A DNA stretch of 64,000 nucleotides from Cohnella algarum (GTDB taxonomy: Bacteria; Bacillota; Bacilli; Paenibacillales; Paenibacillaceae): NCBI RefSeq assembly GCF_016937515.1, contig NZ_JAFHKM010000002.1, positions 5,823,001 to 5,887,000 on the forward strand, given 5' to 3'. The position numbers and the translations under genes were made by a program. This document shows, in pieces, positions 24,971 to 35,092 of the stretch. Numbering within the stretch: the stretch's first letter is position 1; every line of letters starts with the position of its first letter. The notes below the pieces were generated by a model that saw only the letters and a program-made list of their open reading frames with translations, did not search any database and was not told the DNA's origin.

Positions 24971-26768
24971 TTACGATTTATAACCGAAATCGGGAATGGA
25001 ATGCCATCTCTTTCTCAGCTCGTGCGCCGCGGCTTTCGGTTTGCGGTCGCGGGTGAAGACCCTTTCTTGTTGCCCTGAACCCGAATGATATTTTGGCTCG
25101 TATTGAAGTCGGCAAAGTTCCAGACGTGCTCCCCGACGAAATTGGCGCATTCGTCGAACGCTTCATGGTTCGCTTGCAAAAACGCGACCTGGAATTCCTC
25201 GGTGAACATGACGGGATCGACATCGTGGAACCCGGCGATCGTATCCGCGCCATACTCCGTCATGAGGATCGGCTTATCCGGACAGCGCTTGGTCCAACCC
25301 TCGAATTCCCGGCGCAGCTTGGCTTTGGCCAGCTCCCACTCCCCGCCTTCCACATACCAGCCGTAATAGCGGTTCAAGCACAGAACATCCGCCAAGTCCG
25401 ATACTTTGCAATGCTCGGGACTTCCCTCCTGCAAGGTCACCACGGTGACGGGGCGCTTTTGCGGGTCGCATTCCTTCGCAAGCCGGAAGAGCGGCTCGAA
25501 GTACTCGTACGCCCCGTCCTCCGCCGTCGCGGGTTCGTTGGCGATCGACCACATGACGACGCATGCATGGTTTTTATCTCTCGCGATCAACTCGCGAATC
25601 GCCTGCCGGTGGGCCTCATGGGTTTTGATTTCCTCCCACGTGTTCCGCTTCGGGCCGTTCGAGTGAATCGCGATAAAGTTCAAATGCAGGCCGACGGCCG
25701 CCACCTCGTCGATGACGACAAGCCCTTCCCGGTCGGCCAACCGCATAAGCTCCTCCGAATACGGATAGTGGGACGTGCGGAACGAGTTGGCGCCGATCCA
25801 TTTCATCAACCGAAAATCCGTCACGTTGGCCGGTTCGTTAAATCCTCTGCCGTGAATCGGGGAGTCCTCATGCTTGCCGAAGCCTTTGAAATAAAACGGT
25901 TTTCCGTTGATGAGGAACTTGCCTTCCTTCACTTCCACGGTCCGGATTCCGAAGGGCAGCTCGTACTCGTCGACCGGCTCGCCGCTTTGCAGCAGCTCGA
26001 TTTTCAGCCTGTACAAGTACGCGTTCAGCGGTTCCCAGAGCTTCGCATCCGCGACCATCAGGCTACCGCCGGCCCCCTCGCCTTCCGCGACAACCGCCCC
26101 GTCCTCATCCAGAATGCTGACACGTGTCTCCGCCTCGCCGCTGAGATCCACCCTATAGCTTACCGCGGCGAAACCGTCAGCCCGCACGTCGGATACGATT
26201 TCAACGTCCCGAACGTAGGTCCAGGGCGTCGTATAGATTTTCACCGGCCGGTGAAGTCCCGCATAATTGAAGAAGTCGAAATTCGGACGATTGCGAACAA
26301 TTCTGCCTAGCCCTCAACCTCTTGCTCCGTATAGTTGCCGACGGGCAACGTCGATTCGTCCAGCACGTTATAAACGGCAACGGTAAGCCGATTTTTTCCC
26401 GCGGTCAGCAGCCCGTTGATTTCCGCCTCGAACGGCGTAAACCCGCCGACATGCCGGGCGGCAAGCGTACCGTTGACGTAAACCTTCGCTTCATGCGTGG
26501 CCGAGCCGAACCGGAGAACGATCCGCTCCGAGGAAAGCGCGTTCGGCACGACAAATTCCCGTTCGTACCAAACCCAGCCGACATGATGGCGAATCTCGGC
26601 GGTTACGCCTGCATCATTGTATGAAGAAGGAACCGCCATTGGGATGGTGTCGGAGAGCGGCCGTTCAAACCATTTATCGGCGAATCCGTTGCCGGAATCG
26701 AGCTTGAAATTCCAAATTCCGTTTAAATCGATGACAGACCGGGAAGCGGTCACAATCGGGTAGAGCAT
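24971..26768 (-). pseudogene. uidA: GH2 beta-glucuronidase interrupted by two single-base deletions
   Basis: The reading frame breaks at 26311-26313 and again at 25060-25062, each a GGG run (minus strand) that seems to have lost one G. Adding one base at each site gives exactly 600 codons (599 residues), the normal length. The restored protein has all GH2 glucuronidase marks: WERPL-like N-terminus, [46 protein letters not shown], acid/base E in WSIANEP, nucleophile E in MTEYGAD, and the NKK glucuronate-recognition motif directly before the second break. The family removes terminal glucuronic acid from oligosaccharides or conjugates, in the cytoplasm. Last gene of an operon with a binding protein and two permeases. 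As sequenced, only fragments would be made (153 residues to a TAG, and an internal piece with an altered tail). Either a recent pseudogene or a sequence error. Confidence 0.85.
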
Positions 26769-26779
26769 CGGGGTCCCTC

Positions 26780-28132
26780 CTATTTGGAATCGATGATTTT
26801 CTGAATGCGTTCCTGGGCATTTTTAACGGTGGTCTCCAGGTCCTGACCCGACAGCATCATCGCGTCGAATTCCTCCACGAACGCTTTTTCCAGCTCCGCA
26901 TGGAAAGGCACCGCGACCGCCGCCGTCGTTTGCTTCGTATTTTCAAGGACGTAAAGCAGCGATTCCTTGTCGATCATTTCCGGGGTCTTCGTGCCGGCAA
27001 TGATGGTGTCGACGATTTCGTTCAAATCCGCTTTTTTCCAGGATGGAAAGTACTTCCCTTGCAGCGCGATTCCTTCCGTCGTATACCACCGGATAAACGC
27101 ATAGGCTTCCTCCTTGTGCTTCGATTTGCTGTAGATCCCCAACACATCGCCGCTCGCATTGCCCGAAATCGGATCTTCCTTGTTCGCCTTCGGAAGGGGA
27201 GCGAACACCGTTTTGAACGTTGCCGGCACCTGCTCCGTCCCCCCGGCCTCCGGAACGAGGAACGAGCCCATCGAAAGCATGCTGGCGTCCTGATTGAAAT
27301 ACTGCGGGCGGTAGTTCAATTTCTGGCTGACGACTTCCGCATACGGCGTTGCGGAGCCTTCCTTCTCCCCTTGCAGCCGAAGCTCCAGCGACTTGCGAAC
27401 GTACGGCGTATCCGCGTTCGCTTTCGTTCCGTCGTCCGTCGTCAGATTCGCACCGACGGCTTGATTCATATTCTGAATAAAGTACGCTACCGTGGCCCAA
27501 CTATGGAAATAGGTGCCGTATCTCGTTTTGCCGCCTTCGGTTTTCGTCATCGCCTTGGCATATTGCATGAACTCGTCCCACGTCCAATCCTTCGGAAGCT
27601 CGAGCCCCGCCTCCCGGAGATGGTTTTCATTGATGAGCACCAGGGGCATAACGGATTTGCCCGGCAGCCCGTACGTTTTTCCCGCGATCCTTGTGTCCAG
27701 CGTATACTCGTCTTCGAGAACGACTCCCTCTTGTTCCAGGTAACCGTCCAGCGGTTCCAGCATGCCGAGCTCCATGCGCTGGTTAAGGAAATTCATATTG
27801 CTGAACATGACCACATCCAGCGCTTCCCCGGAGGCGGCGGCGAGATCGAGCTTTTTGTAATATTCGTTGGAATTGTTGTCTTCCGCGGAAACGAACTCCA
27901 CTTTGATATCCGGGTATTTCTTTTCGAATTCCGCGATGACGACATCCCAGTTGTCGGTTTTCTTCGGATACCAGGTATGAAGCTTGATGGTTGCGATTGC
28001 GGCACCCTCCGCCGCGCCGCCGTTCGAGCCGGCCCCCTGGCTGTTTTCCCCCGAACCCGAAGAACATCCCGAACCGATGAGCGCAAGGATTGCGGACGCG
28101 ACGAGCAAGCGGCTCCACTTTTTTTTCAACAT
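26780..28132 (-). CDS. Sugar-binding lipoprotein of the glucuronide-type ABC importer
   Basis: About 450 residues, SBP_bac_1 family. ATG 28132 (MLKKKW) is chosen: a GGGGG-rich ribosome site precedes it and the lipoprotein signal (lipobox LIGSGCSSG) follows at once; an upstream ATG at 28174 lacks both. Ser/Gly-rich linker, then [29 protein letters not shown] typical of the family. It works with the two permeases upstream and supplies substrate to the glucuronidase encoded 12 bases downstream, so glucuronic-acid-containing oligosaccharides are the likely ligand (inference). Confidence 0.88.
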   Translation of the reverse strand: MLKKKWSRLLVASAILALIGSGCSSGSGENSQGAGSNGGAAEGAAIATIKLHTWYPKKTDNWDVVIAEFEKKYPDIKVEFVSAEDNNSNEYYKKLDLAAASGEALDVVMFSNMNFLNQRMELGMLEPLDGYLEQEGVVLEDEYTLDTRIAGKTYGLPGKSVMPLVLINENHLREAGLELPKDWTWDEFMQYAKAMTKTEGGKTRYGTYFHSWATVAYFIQNMNQAVGANLTTDDGTKANADTPYVRKSLELRLQGEKEGSATPYAEVVSQKLNYRPQYFNQDASMLSMGSFLVPEAGGTEQVPATFKTVFAPLPKANKEDPISGNASGDVLGIYSKSKHKEEAYAFIRWYTTEGIALQGKYFPSWKKADLNEIVDTIIAGTKTPEMIDKESLLYVLENTKQTTAAVAVPFHAELEKAFVEEFDAMMLSGQDLETTVKNAQERIQKIIDSK

Positions 28133-28160
28133 GCGACTACCCCCTGTTTTTGAAAAATAG

Positions 28161-28991
28161 TTATCCTTTGACACTTCCCGAGGCCACGCCTTCGATGACT
28201 TGTTTTTGGCCTGCGACGAAGATGATCAACAACGGTAAAATAGCGGATACGGCTCCCGCCATCATGAGCGAATAAAATTCGCCGTTAAAATCGGCAAATT
28301 TGCGGATGCCGAGCTGCAGCGTGAACAACGAATCGGTGCGGAGGAAAATGAGCGGATTCTGATAGTCGTTCCAGGTCCAGATGAACCGGAGAATCATGTA
28401 GGTCGCAAGCGCGGGCTTGACCAACGGCAGTCCGATCCGGAAAAAAATCGTCCAGTGATTCGCTCCGTCGATTCTGGCGGACTCGATGATTTCGTTATGG
28501 ACCCCCATGAAAAACTGCCGCAGCAAAAACGTGCCCAGCACCCCCGAAGCGCCCAGCAGCACGAGGCCAAGGTGGTTATCGAACAGTCCGATCCAGCGAA
28601 ACATAATAAATTGCGGCACGAGAATCGCCTGATGCGGAATCATGTACGTGGCGAGCACCAGCATAAAGACCGCGTCTCGTCCTTTGAAATGGACCTTTGA
28701 AAATCCGTAGGCCGCCATGGCGGAAATGATCAGAGACAACGCGGTCGTCAGCAAGGTCACTTTGATGCTGTTCAAATAATAAAGCCCGAACGGGATGCTG
28801 CCCAGCCACACTTGGCTGTAGTTTTCGACGATCTTCCAGGTGCTCGGGATCCATTGAATCGGGTACGTCATCACCTCGAGCTCCGGCTTGAACGACGCCG
28901 ACAGCATCCAGAGGAACGGCAGGATAAAGAAGATGCCCGCGATGCCCATAAGCGCCGTGATGACGACCCGATTCAGGCGAATGGAATTCAT
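28161..28991 (-). CDS. Sugar ABC transporter permease, MalG/YesQ type
   Basis: 276 residues, about six membrane helices, EAA-type loop IIESARIDGANHWTIFFRIGLP (about 178-199), C-terminus GVASGSVKG. It pairs with the MalF-type permease encoded 13 bases upstream and with the lipoprotein encoded downstream. YesOPQ-like arrangement opposite a YesM/YesN pair. Confidence 0.9.
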   Translation of the reverse strand: MNSIRLNRVVITALMGIAGIFFILPFLWMLSASFKPELEVMTYPIQWIPSTWKIVENYSQVWLGSIPFGLYYLNSIKVTLLTTALSLIISAMAAYGFSKVHFKGRDAVFMLVLATYMIPHQAILVPQFIMFRWIGLFDNHLGLVLLGASGVLGTFLLRQFFMGVHNEIIESARIDGANHWTIFFRIGLPLVKPALATYMILRFIWTWNDYQNPLIFLRTDSLFTLQLGIRKFADFNGEFYSLMMAGAVSAILPLLIIFVAGQKQVIEGVASGSVKG

Positions 28992-29004
28992 GTGTCAAGA
29001 CCTC

Positions 29005-29958
29005 CTAGTAATTGACCCACTTCTTCTGACCGACCCATTGGATCAAGGTCACGAACAAGATCAGAATCAAGAGAACGATGCCCATGGCGGACGCATAGCC
29101 GGATTCCAGATTCACGAATGCCGCCTCATACAGGTAGAAGACGATGACGGAGGTCGAACCGGCCGGCCCGCCGTTCGTCAACACCATGATCAGGTCGAAA
29201 ACCTTGAACGATCCCACAACCCCCGTAATGAGCAGGAAAAAGGTCGTCGGCGAAAGCATGGGCAGCGTAATGTTGAAAAATTGGCGAACCGGCGAAGCGC
29301 CGTCCACGTCGGCCGCTTCGTACAGATCCTTGGGAATGCTTTGCAGCCCGGCGAGATAGATAATCATGTTAAAGCCGAGCGAGGTCCAAACCATGATGAC
29401 CATGACGGCCAGCAGCGCGTAATTCGGATCCGCCAGCCACATCGGCGGATTCTCGATGCCGATCGACCGCAGGAAACCGTTAATCGGGCCGCTGTTCGGG
29501 TGGAACAGCACTCTCCACAGCAACGCGATCGCCACGATGCTCGAAATAAACGGCATAAAATAGATGACTTTAAAAACGTTTTTGAAATACGTTCCCTTGT
29601 TGATCAAAGCGGCCAACGCCATCGCTATGAACATCGACGCCGGAACGACCGCGATCAGCACGAGGTTGTTTCGCAAGGAGCGATGAAACGCCTCGTCCCG
29701 AAACAGATCGATGTAGTTGTCCAATCCGACGAACTTCAGTCCGCCGATGCCCGCGATGAAATTCCAGTCCGTGAAACTGATCGCGCCCGATAGCAGAATC
29801 GGAACGACGACCAGCGTCATCGTCAGAACCAGCATCGGCAAAATAAACAAATAACCGGTAACGGTTTCGTAAAGCCTTCGTTTTCGAATCCGTCGGGCAA
29901 GATCATTGCCGAATCCCCGTTCAACATTTCCTTCCATTGCCTGCCGCACCCTCGTCAC
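29005..29958 (-). CDS. Sugar ABC transporter permease, MalF/YesP type
   Basis: 317 residues with about six membrane helices and EAA-type loop LYEAADVDGASPVRQFFNITLP (about 221-242). The first gene of the glucuronidase operon. The start is GTG 29958; an in-frame ATG at 29937 (MEGNVER) behind GAGGGTG is an equally plausible start. Divergent from the YesM-type kinase gene. Confidence 0.88.
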   Translation of the reverse strand: MTRVRQAMEGNVERGFGNDLARRIRKRRLYETVTGYLFILPMLVLTMTLVVVPILLSGAISFTDWNFIAGIGGLKFVGLDNYIDLFRDEAFHRSLRNNLVLIAVVPASMFIAMALAALINKGTYFKNVFKVIYFMPFISSIVAIALLWRVLFHPNSGPINGFLRSIGIENPPMWLADPNYALLAVMVIMVWTSLGFNMIIYLAGLQSIPKDLYEAADVDGASPVRQFFNITLPMLSPTTFFLLITGVVGSFKVFDLIMVLTNGGPAGSTSVIVFYLYEAAFVNLESGYASAMGIVLLILILFVTLIQWVGQKKWVNY

Positions 29959-29985
29959 CTCGTTGTCGTTCTCTGTTCCTCTCTC

Positions 29986-29991
29986 ATTATA
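29986..29991 (-). promoter_or_regulatory. Candidate -10 for the glucuronidase operon
   Basis: Perfect TATAAT on the minus strand, 28 bases before the first permease start. The -35 at 17 bases is poor, fitting an activator-dependent promoter (YesN-type regulator next door; inference). Confidence 0.45.
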
Positions 29992-30114
29992 GGTCCGGCG
30001 AATCCGGCAAGCATGAAACGAATTTTTCTAAACGAAAAAGATTTTTGCGATATTTTTTTCCGCATAGCAAAAAATGTTGAATGATTCCTTCCGCGGAATG
30101 CTTTAGTATTGCTT

Positions 30115-30133
30115 TATAATGTAACCGATTACT
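30115..30133 (+). promoter_or_regulatory. -10 box and cre-like site before the YesM/YesN genes
   Basis: TATAAT at 30115-30120 is followed directly by TGTAACCGATTACT (30120-30133), which fits the cre consensus at all but the last position and is a palindrome (GTAAYCGRTTAC). Its place over the transcription start suggests catabolite repression of the two-component genes. No good -35 was found. Confidence 0.5.
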
Positions 30134-30158
30134 TCATGGGCGAGGTGGCAAAAAGCGA

Positions 30159-31952
30159 ATGGGGATCCGAACCAACTTAAAGCCTGTGTCCTTGCGGCAG
30201 AAACTGATGCTGACTTCGATTGCTTGCCTTGTGCTTCCCGCGATCGGCATGCTGTACACGACCGGAGTCTACTCCAAGATCATTATTCGCGAGCACACGC
30301 TGGGAAAAGCCATGCAATCTCTCATGATCGTGCAGTCTCAAGTGGAAGCGATACTGGAGGAAATCGTTTCCATATCCAACTTCGTCCAATTCGATCCGGA
30401 AATCAAAACGCTATTGGAAGAGGCGAAAGGCAGCCCGGTCGCCGCGAGGCAGCTGACGACCCGGTTGGAGCAAATCGCCGGCGAGAAGCGGGACCTGCGC
30501 CTGACCTTGCTGACGAGGGACGGCCGGGCATATTCCGACTATTCGTTTTACGACTTCGAGCCGCAACGCTTTTTCCGGCAGGACTGGTTTTCGAGGGCGG
30601 AACGCCTGACGGCTTACGAGACGTTATTTCTGGGCGGACTGGAAAACTACCTGCCTCCGCTGTACCCGGAACAGAAATATGTGTATATGACCGCGCGGGC
30701 ATTAACCGAGACGCTCGATCATCCGCCCTTCGCTTACCTGATCGTAAGCCGTACGGAAAACTCCATCCGGGAGCTCTTTGCCGGCATGGAAGAGGACGTG
30801 TTTCTGCTGGACGAAAACGATCGAATTCTTTCGAATCGAAATGCCGAATGGATTGGAGACCGGTTCGGGAACGTGCTGCCGCGGGAGGCGCTTTCTTCGC
30901 CGGAAATCATTCACGTCGACGGAGAAAATCAATTGTTTCTTTCGCTCCCGCTTCGTTTCGCGGGATGGAGGCTCGTGAGCGTGGCTCCTTACGAGCAGCT
31001 TACGGAAAAGTTGAACGGCTTGTATCGAACGATGTTATTTCTGCAAGCCATGTTCGCGATCGGCTTTTTGCTCGCGCTCACCTATTTATTGCGGCGCTTT
31101 ACGAAGCCGGTTCTGGCGCTCGGGGAAGCGGCGAAAAAAGTCGAATCGGGAGATTTGAACGTTCGTTCCAACATTCGCGGACCTGACGAAATCGGCCGGC
31201 TCGGCCGTTCGTTCGACTTTATGCTCGATCGCATCCAGCAAATCCTGGCGCAGGTGAAGATGGAGCAGGAACTGAAGCGGCAGGCGGAAATGGCGCTGCT
31301 GCAGGCGCAAGTTCATCCGCATTTTCTTTTTAACGTCCTGAGCTCGATCCGCCTGAAGCTGTTGATGAAGGGCGACGAAGAAACCGCGCTCGTCGTCGGC
31401 TCGCTCTCCTCGCTGCTTCGGGCGAGCCTTTCCAAGCAGGATGAATTCGTCGCCCTTTACGCGGAAATCGAAACGGCCAAACAATATACGGACTTAATGA
31501 AGTTTGCGATGCGTTTCCCGATCGAGACCCGTTGGGAAATTCATGGGGACCCGTTTTCCGTTGCCGTTCCCCGCTTTATTTTGCAGCCGATCATCGAGAA
31601 CGCTTATAAGCACGGCTTTGCCCAAAACGGCGGGAGGATCTCGATCAAGACGGAAGCCGCCGGTTCGGCCTTGCGAATAACGGTCGAAGATAACGGCCTG
31701 GGCATGACTCCCGAGACGCTCGCGGAATTGGAAAAGCGTCTTAACTATCGAAAGCGGGAACTGATCGAGCAAATGATATCCAACGAACGGGTCTCGCCGT
31801 CCGGCATCGGACTTTATAATGTTTACAGCCGATTGAAGCTGGTATACGGGGAGCGGTTTGAAATGAAAATTCAAAGCGTGCGCGGCCGGCGCACGACCGT
31901 GGAACTGCTGTTGCCGATCGGGCAAGAGGAGGAGGGCGGCCATCATGTTTAA
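30159..31952 (+). CDS. YesM-type sensor histidine kinase
   Basis: 597 residues. First membrane helix (about 18-40), extracellular dCache-like sensor (about 41-285), second helix (about 288-310), HAMP (about 312-365), His_kinase domain with phospho-acceptor H near residue 385 in the QVHPHFLFN motif, and HATPase (ILQPIIENAYKHGF, then DNGLGM). It probably senses an extracellular sugar, perhaps through the binding protein, and phosphorylates the response regulator whose gene overlaps its end by 8 bases. Divergent from the glucuronidase ABC operon, which it likely controls. Confidence 0.92.
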   Translation: MGIRTNLKPVSLRQKLMLTSIACLVLPAIGMLYTTGVYSKIIIREHTLGKAMQSLMIVQSQVEAILEEIVSISNFVQFDPEIKTLLEEAKGSPVAARQLTTRLEQIAGEKRDLRLTLLTRDGRAYSDYSFYDFEPQRFFRQDWFSRAERLTAYETLFLGGLENYLPPLYPEQKYVYMTARALTETLDHPPFAYLIVSRTENSIRELFAGMEEDVFLLDENDRILSNRNAEWIGDRFGNVLPREALSSPEIIHVDGENQLFLSLPLRFAGWRLVSVAPYEQLTEKLNGLYRTMLFLQAMFAIGFLLALTYLLRRFTKPVLALGEAAKKVESGDLNVRSNIRGPDEIGRLGRSFDFMLDRIQQILAQVKMEQELKRQAEMALLQAQVHPHFLFNVLSSIRLKLLMKGDEETALVVGSLSSLLRASLSKQDEFVALYAEIETAKQYTDLMKFAMRFPIETRWEIHGDPFSVAVPRFILQPIIENAYKHGFAQNGGRISIKTEAAGSALRITVEDNGLGMTPETLAELEKRLNYRKRELIEQMISNERVSPSGIGLYNVYSRLKLVYGERFEMKIQSVRGRRTTVELLLPIGQEEEGGHHV

Positions 31953-33549
31953 AGTTCTCGTCGCCGACGATCATTATCCGGTTCTGGATTATTTAAGCGC
32001 CGGCATTTCCTGGCCCGCGCTCGGTCTGGAATTGGCGGCGACTTGTTCCAACGGCGGCGAAGCCTGGGAAGCTTGCCGGATCCATCGTCCGGACATTCTC
32101 GTAACGGATATCGGAATGCCCGTGATGGACGGATTGGAATTAATCGAAAAGGCGCGCGCGATCAACCCTCGGCTGAAAGCGGTCATCTTGTCCTGCCATG
32201 AAGATTTTCACTATGCGCAGCGGGCCGTAAAGCTGAACGTTAGCGATTATATTTTGAAGGAAAGCCTTCGGATCGACCAGGTCGTTGCCGTACTTAGCCG
32301 GTTGGCGAACCAATTGACCGAGGAAAAGCGCTCGGAAGACGACCGGCACCAGCTCAAAAACGTGGTTCGGCAAAATCTTTCCGCCATTCGCGCCGGTCTT
32401 ATCCGCAAATTCCTCGAACAGCCGGTCTGGAACGAAGCGGAATGGGCGAACGAATGGCAAAATCTCGGCATTCAACTCCGAAACGGCGTTCCCTATCTTC
32501 CGGTTGCCGCCTGGCCGGAACGGGCCGCCGAATTGGAAATCCGGTTCGGCGGGCCGGTCAACATGCAGTTCGTCATCGATAACGCCTTGCAGGAATTAGT
32601 CCGCTACGACGGAAGCTTTCTGTTCGTTCCGAACGAACGACAGTACCTGTTCCTGTTCCCTTTCCCGCATACATTAAAGCGAAATCTTCATGAGGATATT
32701 CGAGTCGAACTGCTTCGCGTCCAGCAACAGATGCAGCGGCATCTGCGAGTCGGGATTTCGTTTATTTGCGGCGAAGTCATCCGGGATTTGATTCAATTGA
32801 AAAAAGAAATTCAAAAGCTGTTCGACGCGAAAACGTTCCGCTTCTATGCGGGCGAGCGCGTATATGCGAAAATCCGGCCCGTGCAGACGACGCAAGAGGA
32901 TATCTTCCTCCATTATTCCAAAGCCCTGCAAGCGCTGAAAGACTGCATTCTGGCCGGAGACAACGCCCGGATTGCGTTTGCCGTCAAGGAATGGAAGCAG
33001 TTTATCGAAGACAGGGCCTACCCGGTCGAAGCCGTCCAAAGCTGGGTGCTCAAAATAACGATGGAACTCCAGCTCAAGTACGCGGTCATGCAGAACTTCG
33101 TCACGAACTTCAACGCCGAGCTGCTTCAGCGGAAAATCGCTTCGATCGAAACGCTGGACCACCTGTTGGAATGGCTTTGCGCGTTTCTCGAGCAAAAATC
33201 CGTCGAAATCCGGTCGCTTCGGGAACAAACCGTGCGCAGGGAAATCGCGGAAGCCCAGCGATACGTCCAAACCCATTTGGGCGAGAAGATCGCGATGGAG
33301 GAAATGGCCCATCGGTTGAATTTGAACCCGTCTCATTTCAGCCGGATTTTCAAGCAGGAAACCGGGGAAACGTTCGTCGAATTCGTCACCCGCACGAAAA
33401 TGGAACGGGCGCGGGAGCTGTTGAACCAATCCGATCTGAACGTCGCGGAAATTTCCCAACGGCTCGGCTACGAGCATACGAGTTATTTCATCAAGCTTTT
33501 CCGGAATTATGCCGGCATGTCCCCGAACGAATTCCGCAAATCGATTTAG
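31945..33549 (+). CDS. YesN-type response regulator with AraC DNA-binding domain
   Basis: 534 residues. Receiver domain (1-120) with acidic pair DDH at 8-10, phospho-acceptor D55 (LVTDIGMP) and the conserved K in LKES. A long central region (about 130-425) of unknown role, common in this class. C-terminal AraC double helix-turn-helix (about 430-530; KIAMEEMAHRLNLNPSHFSRIFK and VAEISQRLGYEHTSYFIKLFR). Partner of the YesM kinase; the overlap suggests translational coupling. Probable activator of the divergent importer and glucuronidase operon. Confidence 0.92.
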   Translation: MFKVLVADDHYPVLDYLSAGISWPALGLELAATCSNGGEAWEACRIHRPDILVTDIGMPVMDGLELIEKARAINPRLKAVILSCHEDFHYAQRAVKLNVSDYILKESLRIDQVVAVLSRLANQLTEEKRSEDDRHQLKNVVRQNLSAIRAGLIRKFLEQPVWNEAEWANEWQNLGIQLRNGVPYLPVAAWPERAAELEIRFGGPVNMQFVIDNALQELVRYDGSFLFVPNERQYLFLFPFPHTLKRNLHEDIRVELLRVQQQMQRHLRVGISFICGEVIRDLIQLKKEIQKLFDAKTFRFYAGERVYAKIRPVQTTQEDIFLHYSKALQALKDCILAGDNARIAFAVKEWKQFIEDRAYPVEAVQSWVLKITMELQLKYAVMQNFVTNFNAELLQRKIASIETLDHLLEWLCAFLEQKSVEIRSLREQTVRREIAEAQRYVQTHLGEKIAMEEMAHRLNLNPSHFSRIFKQETGETFVEFVTRTKMERARELLNQSDLNVAEISQRLGYEHTSYFIKLFRNYAGMSPNEFRKSI

Positions 33550-33565
33550 CCTGTCTCCCGGCTCG

Positions 33566-34297
33566 TCAAGCCGCCGCATCGGCGGTTCGCAAACGGCGGA
33601 TGGCGAGCGCGGAGACGAGGATGACGTACAGGCTGGTCATGGCGTAAAACAGGCCGATTTCGGCGGCGGGCAAGCTCTGCTGGCTGAGCACCCCCATGCC
33701 GATGGTCAGCAGCGAGTGCGGGAAAATCAGGCCGAGCTTGGCCACGTACAGGCCCAACCCGATGAAAACGGCGCTCGCGCCGATGCCGATCGGCACCGCA
33801 AAGCTGTGGATCCGCATGGACAACCAAAGCTGAACGGAGCCGATGGCAACGGAGGCCCACCAGCCGCGAACGGCCCAGCCGGCGAGAGCCGCAGGCAATT
33901 CGGAGCCGAGGCCGAAGCCGAGGCCCGCGCCGATGTAGAGCAGCGCGAACAAAATTTGTACGAAGCCCAGCAAAACCGCGGTCACCGCCAATTTCGCGAT
34001 GAAAAGGTGGGCGGCGGGAACGGGAGCGGTAAGGAGCAAATGCCAGTTTTTGTTCGCATGTTCCAGTCTGCATAAATAGGCGCAGAGGATGGCGACAAGG
34101 ATCGGCAAAAAAAACTCCCCGTAAAACAAGCCGACTTGGGTCCACAAGCTGTACCAGCCGTTTTGCAAAGCGCCCTGGTTGAAGGCATAGTTGGCGCAGC
34201 CGATCAGCATGCTGATCGCCGGCAGCGATACGAGAATAAGCCAAATGCGGGAGCGGCGCAGCTTGAGCCATTCCGCCCGGATGGAGCGTGCGAGCAT
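33566..34297 (-). CDS. Lantibiotic-immunity ABC permease, LanG/MutG type
   Basis: 243 residues with about six hydrophobic helices; ABC-2 type permease of the lantibiotic protection family. The N-terminus (AEWLKLRRSRIWLILVSLP) has the typical basic EWLKLRRS opening. Third gene of an F-E-G type operon; with the 34343-35092 product it forms the membrane part of an exporter that removes peptide antibiotics from the membrane. No lantibiotic biosynthesis genes are in the window, so the role is resistance rather than self-immunity, as far as can be seen. Confidence 0.82.
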   Translation of the reverse strand: MLARSIRAEWLKLRRSRIWLILVSLPAISMLIGCANYAFNQGALQNGWYSLWTQVGLFYGEFFLPILVAILCAYLCRLEHANKNWHLLLTAPVPAAHLFIAKLAVTAVLLGFVQILFALLYIGAGLGFGLGSELPAALAGWAVRGWWASVAIGSVQLWLSMRIHSFAVPIGIGASAVFIGLGLYVAKLGLIFPHSLLTIGMGVLSQQSLPAAEIGLFYAMTSLYVILVSALAIRRLRTADAAA

Positions 34298-34342
34298 AAA
34301 ATCCCTCCTGGTTCGGGAAATAGGAAACGGGCTTTGCGCGAA

Positions 34343-35092
34343 TCATATTTCTTGCCGGGAAACGTGGATGCTGCCGGCGATATACGCCGCTGCCCCCATC
34401 GCAAGCGCGGCAAGCGCGTGCGAGGGAGAGATGTCGCGCAGCACGTATCTCATCGTCTCGTCGATGTAGCCGAACGTGACCGGGCTTAAGCCCGTGAAGT
34501 AGGACCAGATGAGCCCGGCGCGTATTCCGGCGGGGAATAAGTCCGCCGTCATGCCGGCGAAGCCGCCGAGCATGCCGAGCGCCAGCGCGAACGCCTGGTT
34601 TTTGACGGCGAGCGACAGCCATTGCTGCAGCGCGACGATCGCCGCGGTGGCGAGCATCGTCCCGGCCGCGTACCGGAGCAGCAGCGCGACCGGCACGGCT
34701 TCGGCCCAGCCCCGGGCCATGCCGAATGCCGCGATGCCCGCCGCCTGCAGCGCGACGGCAACCGCCAGAAGCAGGCAAGCCGCAATGTATTTGGCGGCAT
34801 AGATGCGGCTTCGGGCGACGGCAGCGGACATGAGCAGCTTCCATGTCTGGCCCTTATGCTCCATGTCGCATATGCGGGATACGATAACGGCCGACAAGAT
34901 GGGCAGGAACAGGCCGTTCATCGAGGCGACCGTGGCAATGGCGGCGGGCCAGCCGGCATTGTCCGGGCGGCGGGCGATCGACATGCTGAGCGACGCGAAA
35001 GCCCAGCCCAGCTCCACGGCCAGGAACAGCGCGAACATGAGCGTCAGCCGCTTGCGGCGCAGCTTGTAAAATTCAAGTCGGATCGCGTGCAT
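34343..35092 (-). CDS. Lantibiotic-immunity ABC permease, LanE/MutE type
   Basis: 249 residues from ATG 35092 (MHAIRLEFYKLRRKR...), with about six membrane helices and the EFYKLRR opening typical of LanE permeases. The ATG shares a base with the ATPase stop (TGATG), so translation is coupled. A second permease gene follows after 45 bases. A longer overlapping frame up to 36019 is an artefact, since its N-terminal part is the ATPase gene read out of frame. Confidence 0.82.
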   Translation of the reverse strand: MHAIRLEFYKLRRKRLTLMFALFLAVELGWAFASLSMSIARRPDNAGWPAAIATVASMNGLFLPILSAVIVSRICDMEHKGQTWKLLMSAAVARSRIYAAKYIAACLLLAVAVALQAAGIAAFGMARGWAEAVPVALLLRYAAGTMLATAAIVALQQWLSLAVKNQAFALALGMLGGFAGMTADLFPAGIRAGLIWSYFTGLSPVTFGYIDETMRYVLRDISPSHALAALAMGAAAYIAGSIHVSRQEI

